Assembly (NCBI GenBank): GCA_937897085.1
Contig: CALCOR010000144.1
Span: forward strand, 1 to 11,299
DNA: 11,299 nt
Origin: an uncultured euryarchaeote
GTDB taxonomy: Archaea; Thermoplasmatota; Poseidoniia; Poseidoniales; Thalassarchaeaceae
Direction: 5' to 3'
Every line of letters begins with the position of its first letter. The first letter of the stretch is position 1. Under the pieces are notes generated by a model. It was not told the DNA's origin. It saw only the letters and a program-made list of their open reading frames with translations, and did no database searches. The position numbers were made by a program, and so were the translations under genes. Shown here one piece after another: positions 7,760-11,299 of this stretch.

Positions 7760-8749
7760 TCAAACCGCCTTCGGATTCGGCGGCGGGAACAGCTTGTCGA
7801 TGACGCGCAGGAGGGGATCGAGCAGGCGCAGAACGTGGGAGTGCAGCGTGGGCAGCAGTTCGAGCAGCACGATAGCCATCAGGAACATAGCGAACAGGCT
7901 GCCGAACTTGGCGGCGTACGAATGTCCGAAATCGAAGATGTCGATTCCCATCAGTCGCCATTCGGGGTAGGTCATCTTGAGCCAGATGATGCCGGCGTTG
8001 CGGAACACGTTCAGAACGTGAATTACTGGAAGAGTCAGCAGAAAGGCGCGTGCTCTAGGTTTCCATGACACCCCACGTAGCGCCACAAGAGCACCGACGA
8101 AGATGATCATCGATTGCAGCGCCGAGCAAGCGAGCACGATCGAGATGCCGATAGGCGTGCCATCGGCGTTCAGCAGCGGGATGAAGAATCCACCTTCACC
8201 CAATGCCTCTGTGTGGAACCATTGGTTGCCGCCGAACTCGGAGAATGGGACGACTGTACCATCGGCATACTCCACCTGGGGGTCACCCAACTGCAGGTCG
8301 GCTATGCCTGCCCAGCTCAGGAACAGCACGCCCTGCGAGGCTGTGATGTAAACGGCGGCGATGGACAACTGCGGCATGTGTGCAACCAACAAGTAGGGAA
8401 ATGCGGCCCAGAAGACGCAGCCGCGCAACCAGACGACCGCTGGTTCATTCTGCCCCTCCCGCTCTATCCTCAAGTCCCAGCAGCCCATGGCGATGCCGAG
8501 GGGAAGCGCTGCTCCACACATCACTACCAGCACCCAGTCACCAATTTCGACGTAATGCGGAGTGGCGAGGAAGAAATAGAGCCCGATGAGAACCCAGCCG
8601 GGCGCCGAATAACGAGCGGGGGTCTCAGTCCTCCCATGGAATGCGTAGGCGAGCAACGCGAGTCCGATGAACGGAATCAGCAGTTCGACGGTGATGGCGC
8701 TCACGCCGAGGATGTCCCCCGCGGCTTCGAGGAATCCCCAAGTAGCCAT
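7760..8749 (-). CDS. Archaeosortase (exosortase/archaeosortase family transpeptidase)
   Basis: A polytopic membrane protein of 329 residues from the ATG at 8749. The expected catalytic triad is in place: Cys208 in IVLACSALQSM, Arg250 in HVLNVFRNAGII, and His276 in FDFGHSYAAKFGS. About eight hydrophobic segments can be seen, near 19-37, 49-66, 70-90, 106-125, 127-148, 198-222, 234-258 and 279-300. A polar stretch of about 50 residues (150-200) precedes the catalytic Cys and probably lies outside the membrane. The family recognises C-terminal sorting signals (such as PGF-CTERM), removes them, and in haloarchaea couples this to lipid attachment of surface proteins. No substrate with such a tail is in the window, so the subtype is not assigned. 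A longer TTG start at 8773 is less likely, because the predicted transcript starts downstream of it. The gene is divergent from a sugar-phosphate operon, which suggests a link to surface glycoprotein assembly. Confidence 0.88.
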   Translation of the reverse strand: MATWGFLEAAGDILGVSAITVELLIPFIGLALLAYAFHGRTETPARYSAPGWVLIGLYFFLATPHYVEIGDWVLVVMCGAALPLGIAMGCWDLRIEREGQNEPAVVWLRGCVFWAAFPYLLVAHMPQLSIAAVYITASQGVLFLSWAGIADLQLGDPQVEYADGTVVPFSEFGGNQWFHTEALGEGGFFIPLLNADGTPIGISIVLACSALQSMIIFVGALVALRGVSWKPRARAFLLTLPVIHVLNVFRNAGIIWLKMTYPEWRLMGIDIFDFGHSYAAKFGSLFAMFLMAIVLLELLPTLHSHVLRLLDPLLRVIDKLFPPPNPKAV

Positions 8750-8775
8750 GATGGAGCAGTTGTGGCTCAACAACT

Positions 8776-8785
8776 CGTAAATAGG
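8776..8785. promoter_or_regulatory. Candidate shared TATA element between divergent genes
   Basis: CGTAAATAGG is the only AT-rich patch in the 68-bp gap. Read on the minus strand (CCTATTTACG) its centre is about 31 bp before the archaeosortase ATG, which predicts a nearly leaderless mRNA. Read on the plus strand its centre is about 38 bp before the isomerase ATG, which predicts a leader of about 12 nt carrying the GAGGAG site. One TATA element serving both directions is an inference from spacing. Confidence 0.42.
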
Positions 8786-8806
8786 CTGCCTTGCAGCGAG
8801 CGGTCC

Positions 8807-8812
8807 GAGGAG
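8807..8812 (+). promoter_or_regulatory. Ribosome-binding site of the SIS isomerase gene
   Basis: GAGGAG lies 5 nt before the ATG at 8818, a good match to the 16S rRNA 3' end complement. It fixes the start codon of the isomerase gene. Confidence 0.7.
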
Positions 8813-8817
8813 TGTAA

Positions 8818-9402
8818 ATGAGCGCTGATTTCGATTTCGATTCGTTTCTAGAATCCTATGTAGCCGATCTCACCTCCGCCCTCTCTGTTCTGCCCAAGGA
8901 TGCCATTCGCGAACTATACCTCGCCGTCTGCACCGTGATCGAGAATGGCGGCACCGTACATTTCATCGGAAACGGAGGCTCAGCTGCCACCCCGTCCCAC
9001 TCAGCCGGGGACTGGTCCAAGGAGCTCTCCCTGCGTACCATCTGCCATGTAGACAATGTGGCCAGCTTGACCGCGTGGGCGAACGACACCTCGTACGACA
9101 ACGTGTTCGTGGGGGCGTTGCAGACCTGGGCGCGTCCGGGGGACCTGGTCGTTGGTTACAGCGGCTCGGGGAATTCGGTGAATGTGCTGAACGGAATGGC
9201 ATACGCCCGCGAGGCGGGTTGCACGACTGCCTGCATCAGCGGCGACTACGATGGTGGCGGGGGTGGCGCGTTGGCTGGTTCGGTGGATGTTGCAGTGGTC
9301 TGTGATACGACTTCGATGGAGCGCATCGAGGATCTGCAACTCGTGATTAATCACATCGTCAAGGAAGCGGTCAAGGCGACCTCGGGCGCCGGCTCAGATT
9401 GA
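8818..9402 (+). CDS. GmhA-like SIS-domain sugar-phosphate isomerase
   Basis: A cytoplasmic SIS-domain protein of 194 residues, the size of GmhA (192 in E. coli), which converts sedoheptulose 7-phosphate to D-glycero-D-manno-heptose 7-phosphate. Seen: the phosphosugar-binding GNGGSAA (51-57), YSGSGNSVNVL (114-124) and the C-terminal helix RIEDLQLVINHIV (169-181). Compared with the E. coli metal/catalytic residues His61, Glu65, Gln172 and His180, this protein has His61, Asp65, Glu171 and His179. The key histidines are kept, while two acidic/amide positions differ. The DNVASLTAWANDTSYDN block (79-95) is shared, as far as I recall, with a subgroup of GmhA-like proteins carrying an Asp at position 65. 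A run of five glycines (146-150) widens a loop. A GAGGAG site precedes the ATG. It is the first gene of an operon with the HAD phosphatase 9 nt downstream. The exact sugar is not proven. Confidence 0.82.
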   Translation: MSADFDFDSFLESYVADLTSALSVLPKDAIRELYLAVCTVIENGGTVHFIGNGGSAATPSHSAGDWSKELSLRTICHVDNVASLTAWANDTSYDNVFVGALQTWARPGDLVVGYSGSGNSVNVLNGMAYAREAGCTTACISGDYDGGGGGALAGSVDVAVVCDTTSMERIEDLQLVINHIVKEAVKATSGAGSD

Positions 9403-9405
9403 GGT
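9401..9405 (+). promoter_or_regulatory. Ribosome-binding site of the HAD phosphatase gene
   Basis: GAGGT overlaps the isomerase stop codon (TGA at 9400-9402) and lies 6 nt before the ATG at 9412. This supports translational linkage of the two genes and fixes the downstream start. Confidence 0.6.
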
Positions 9406-9411
9406 CGTTCG

Positions 9412-10044
9412 ATGCTCCTGCCTCACAGACACAGGGCTGCGCTGCTAGACCCCTTGGAACTGCCCCCGCTCCCTGGTGTTGATGAGTGGGATGGCAGGCT
9501 GGCCTACCTCGATCGAGATGGTGTGCTCAACGACAACGATGAGGGTTACGTCAACTCGGAAGCAGACTTCTTCCTGTTCAACGGCATCGCCGACCTGGTC
9601 GCATCTCTGCGTATCTCTGGATATCGCATCGTTGTGGTCACGAATCAATCACCTATCGGACGCGGGTGGTGGGGGCATGACCGACTTGAGGGCATTCATG
9701 ACCTGATGATCTCAGAACTGCTTGCTGGAAACGAGTTGGCTGTCATCGACCTCATTCTCTACAGTCCTTACGCGCCATCGGATCAGGCTTGGTCGCGAAA
9801 ACCATGTCCTGGGATGCTCCAAGTCGCCCGGCAACTGCTCGACCTCACAGCCGCAGGTCAGCAACTGGTGGAATCCAACCTGCTCTATGGGCCGGAGTAC
9901 TCTGGGAAGCCCGATGCAGAAGCAGGCTCAGTGATGGTAGGAGACCGCGATTCCGATGAAGGAGCGGCTGCAGCACATGGTGTGCGCTTCCTGCGCACCC
10001 CCGGCGACACAGGGTTGGCGGCGGTCATAGACCACATGCTCTGA
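9412..10044 (+). CDS. GmhB-like HAD-family sugar-bisphosphate phosphatase
   Basis: A 210-residue HAD-superfamily (subfamily IIIA) phosphatase. All four HAD motifs are visible: LDRDGVLN with the nucleophile Asp34 and Asp36, VTNQS with Thr77, Lys130 in SRKPCPGM, and VGDRDSDEGAA with Asp178 and Asp182. The order and spacing match GmhB, which removes the C7 phosphate of heptose 1,7-bisphosphate, and the related histidinol phosphatases. The Cys/His zinc loop of canonical GmhB, just before the motif III lysine, is absent; here that loop reads YSPYAPSDQAWS. The only cysteine nearby, C132, comes after the lysine. An N-terminal extension of about 30 residues precedes motif I, and an insert near 150-168 precedes motif IV. 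The tight linkage to the GmhA-like gene (9-nt gap, ribosome-binding site over the stop codon) supports a joint role in making an activated sugar precursor. Substrate is inferred. Confidence 0.82.
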   Translation: MLLPHRHRAALLDPLELPPLPGVDEWDGRLAYLDRDGVLNDNDEGYVNSEADFFLFNGIADLVASLRISGYRIVVVTNQSPIGRGWWGHDRLEGIHDLMISELLAGNELAVIDLILYSPYAPSDQAWSRKPCPGMLQVARQLLDLTAAGQQLVESNLLYGPEYSGKPDAEAGSVMVGDRDSDEGAAAAHGVRFLRTPGDTGLAAVIDHML

Positions 10045-10092
10045 TACAAGCCCGGGCGACGGTCTCAAGTGCTGGTGGCAAGAGGGAGTTCC

Positions 10093-11299
10093 ATGGGTTG
10101 GGTAGGCTTGGATGACACCGACAGCCTTGCTGGCGGGTGCACTACATGGGACATGCACCTCCTGCTGTCGGAGATTGAGGTCGGCGCAGCAACGGGTGGT
10201 TGGCGGCTCAGCGGGTCACCACGACTCGTACGCCTGTGGCCACACGCCCCGCGACGTACACGCGGCAACGCCGCGCTCGCCGCACACATTGAGGTGGATG
10301 GCGATTCTGTGGAGGAGTTCAACTCACTGCTGGACGATTGGTTTGAGCAGCGTTTCGGGCACCTGCGGGGCATGCCCGAGCGCACGGATGGACAGGATTC
10401 GGCCCCGGTGCTCGTTCACAGTCTGACCAGCCTGCCGGAGGACTGGTACTGGTCGGCAGTGCACGGACTGGTAGATGTATCCACACGACTGAGGGAACTG
10501 GAGGCGATTGAAGGCACCTCAATCTGGAGCGTGACCAGAATGGATGGAGTCGTGGGCGCCAGCAGCGCCATCGCCTGGCCGGCAAGCGATGACTGGACAT
10601 GGGAGGCTACGGCATGGCGTCAAGAAGAGGCGATTGGCTCAGTACGCATGGTTCCCGAGGCGGCTGTCGAGAAGATGGCCTCCCGTTTCCCGGACACCAT
10701 CCTGAATCGCGATCCGAACGCTGGCCGCAGTATGATCACACCACGAACACCCTGCCCCGTCCTCTACGGAATTCGGTCGGAATCGCACGACCAGGCCGAC
10801 GCTGCCCACGCCTGGATGCAGGGCCAGCCCCACGTCGAGCAGGCGATTGCCTGCAGGGTGCACCAGACGAATCAGGCGACGGGGGACCATCTACTGGGGG
10901 TTGATTCGGGAGTTCTCATCGAACAGGTGCGGTCTGGACGCCGCGGGCACGCTTCAGGCCGGGTACGCACCGCAACTGGATCGGATGTGTTGGTGGCATT
11001 CGCTGAGGGGGGTCCAGTGAATCGTCTGTTCCGCAGCGCGCAGGTCGGCGACCGTCTGAATTGGGCAGGCATGACATCTCCAGATGGAAGCGTCCATCTC
11101 GAGCAGTTGAAACTCGGCGAAGCCGGGCCTCGCGAACTCTCTCGGCCGGTGTGTGCGTGCGGTGGGAGGATGAGGCGCAAGGGGAGAGGCCAACCACTGT
11201 CCTGCCGTCTATGTGGTTCCTCGGAGAGATCTCATTGGGTTGGACGCATAGGAGCGGCCACCGATTGGGTCGAGCCATCACCCTCTCAGCGACGTCATC
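10093..11299 (+). CDS. tiaS: tRNA(Ile2) 2-agmatinylcytidine synthetase TiaS, C-terminus cut by window edge
   Basis: TiaS joins agmatine to C34 of tRNA(Ile2) using ATP, so that its anticodon reads AUA and not AUG; it is restricted to archaea. From the ATG at 10093 the frame stays open for 402 codons to the right edge. Family members are about 420-440 residues, so little is missing. Seen: the N-terminal signature GLDDTDSLAGGCTT (5-18), NRDPNAGR and PCPVLYGIRSE (205-230), an OB-like region near 280-325, and a C-terminal zinc ribbon CACGGRM...KGRGQPLSCRLCG (354-375). The first zinc knuckle is Cys-x-Cys (C354, C356) where CxxC is expected; the second is C371-x-x-C374. A weak GGGAG-type site lies a few bases before the ATG. 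It starts 48 nt after the HAD phosphatase gene on the same strand and may belong to its operon. Confidence 0.92.
   Translation, partial: MGWVGLDDTDSLAGGCTTWDMHLLLSEIEVGAATGGWRLSGSPRLVRLWPHAPRRTRGNAALAAHIEVDGDSVEEFNSLLDDWFEQRFGHLRGMPERTDGQDSAPVLVHSLTSLPEDWYWSAVHGLVDVSTRLRELEAIEGTSIWSVTRMDGVVGASSAIAWPASDDWTWEATAWRQEEAIGSVRMVPEAAVEKMASRFPDTILNRDPNAGRSMITPRTPCPVLYGIRSESHDQADAAHAWMQGQPHVEQAIACRVHQTNQATGDHLLGVDSGVLIEQVRSGRRGHASGRVRTATGSDVLVAFAEGGPVNRLFRSAQVGDRLNWAGMTSPDGSVHLEQLKLGEAGPRELSRPVCACGGRMRRKGRGQPLSCRLCGSSERSHWVGRIGAATDWVEPSPSQRRH

Noticed and set aside
8750..8773. TTG at 8773 as the archaeosortase start
   Set aside because: It is a rare start codon, lies upstream of the predicted transcript start, and the ATG at 8749 gives a complete protein.
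8114..8821. A 235-codon plus-strand open frame
   Set aside because: It lies opposite the archaeosortase gene, has a low-complexity composition rich in E, D, Q and R and no recognisable motif; GC-rich codon bias in the real gene explains the open antisense frame.
9250..9270. G-rich run as a possible G-quadruplex
   Set aside because: The run is explained by a string of glycine codons in a loop of the isomerase, and the G-tracts are mostly only two bases long.
9322..9363. Loss of the catalytic histidine in the GmhA-like isomerase
   Set aside because: The first His of the family's QExH helix is Gln here, but the catalytic position (His180 in E. coli) aligns with His179, which is present.
10065..11281. 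Several short minus- and plus-strand open frames in the last 1.2 kb
   Set aside because: They are shadows of tiaS, whose frame is continuous from 10093 to the window end and shows clear family motifs.

Overview
The window reads as a GC-rich archaeal chromosome. Several genes belong to archaeal information processing: the start of a replication factor C large subunit, an archaeal/eukaryotic-type glycyl-tRNA synthetase, an Lhr-family helicase and TiaS, the archaea-specific tRNA(Ile2) cytidine-modifying enzyme. A Cys/Arg/His archaeosortase agrees with this. The combination would fit a euryarchaeote, for example a marine Poseidoniales-like (Marine Group II/III) organism, but that lineage is an inference and no marker gene in the window proves it. 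No mobile element, CRISPR array, tRNA or rRNA was seen; coding density is very high.

Layout. On the minus strand at the left edge lie glyS (181-1902) and, downstream of it, the first 41 codons of rfcL (1-124), probably one transcript. Divergent from glyS is a small two-cluster [4Fe-4S] ferredoxin (1997-2308). A hairpin and a TATA-like promoter separate it from a very long lhr (2425-7734, 1769 aa), whose second half is a chain of winged-helix-like segments not expected in the short archaeal Lhr proteins. Convergent with lhr is an archaeosortase (7760-8749, minus). Its 68-bp upstream gap is shared with a divergent plus-strand operon: a GmhA-like SIS sugar-phosphate isomerase (8818-9402), a GmhB-like HAD sugar-phosphatase (9412-10044) and, 48 bp later, tiaS (10093 to beyond the right edge, almost complete).

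How the genes work together. Replication/repair (rfcL, lhr) and decoding (glyS, tiaS) genes flank a cell-surface block. The archaeosortase would process or anchor surface proteins, while the isomerase/phosphatase pair would make a heptose-type or related activated sugar precursor for glycosylation. Their divergent arrangement around one AT-rich element suggests shared control of surface protein sorting and sugar supply, which is the most interesting hypothesis here.

Start codons were re-chosen from ribosome-binding-site and promoter evidence for glyS, lhr and the archaeosortase. rfcL and tiaS run off the window edges and were read directly from the nucleotides.
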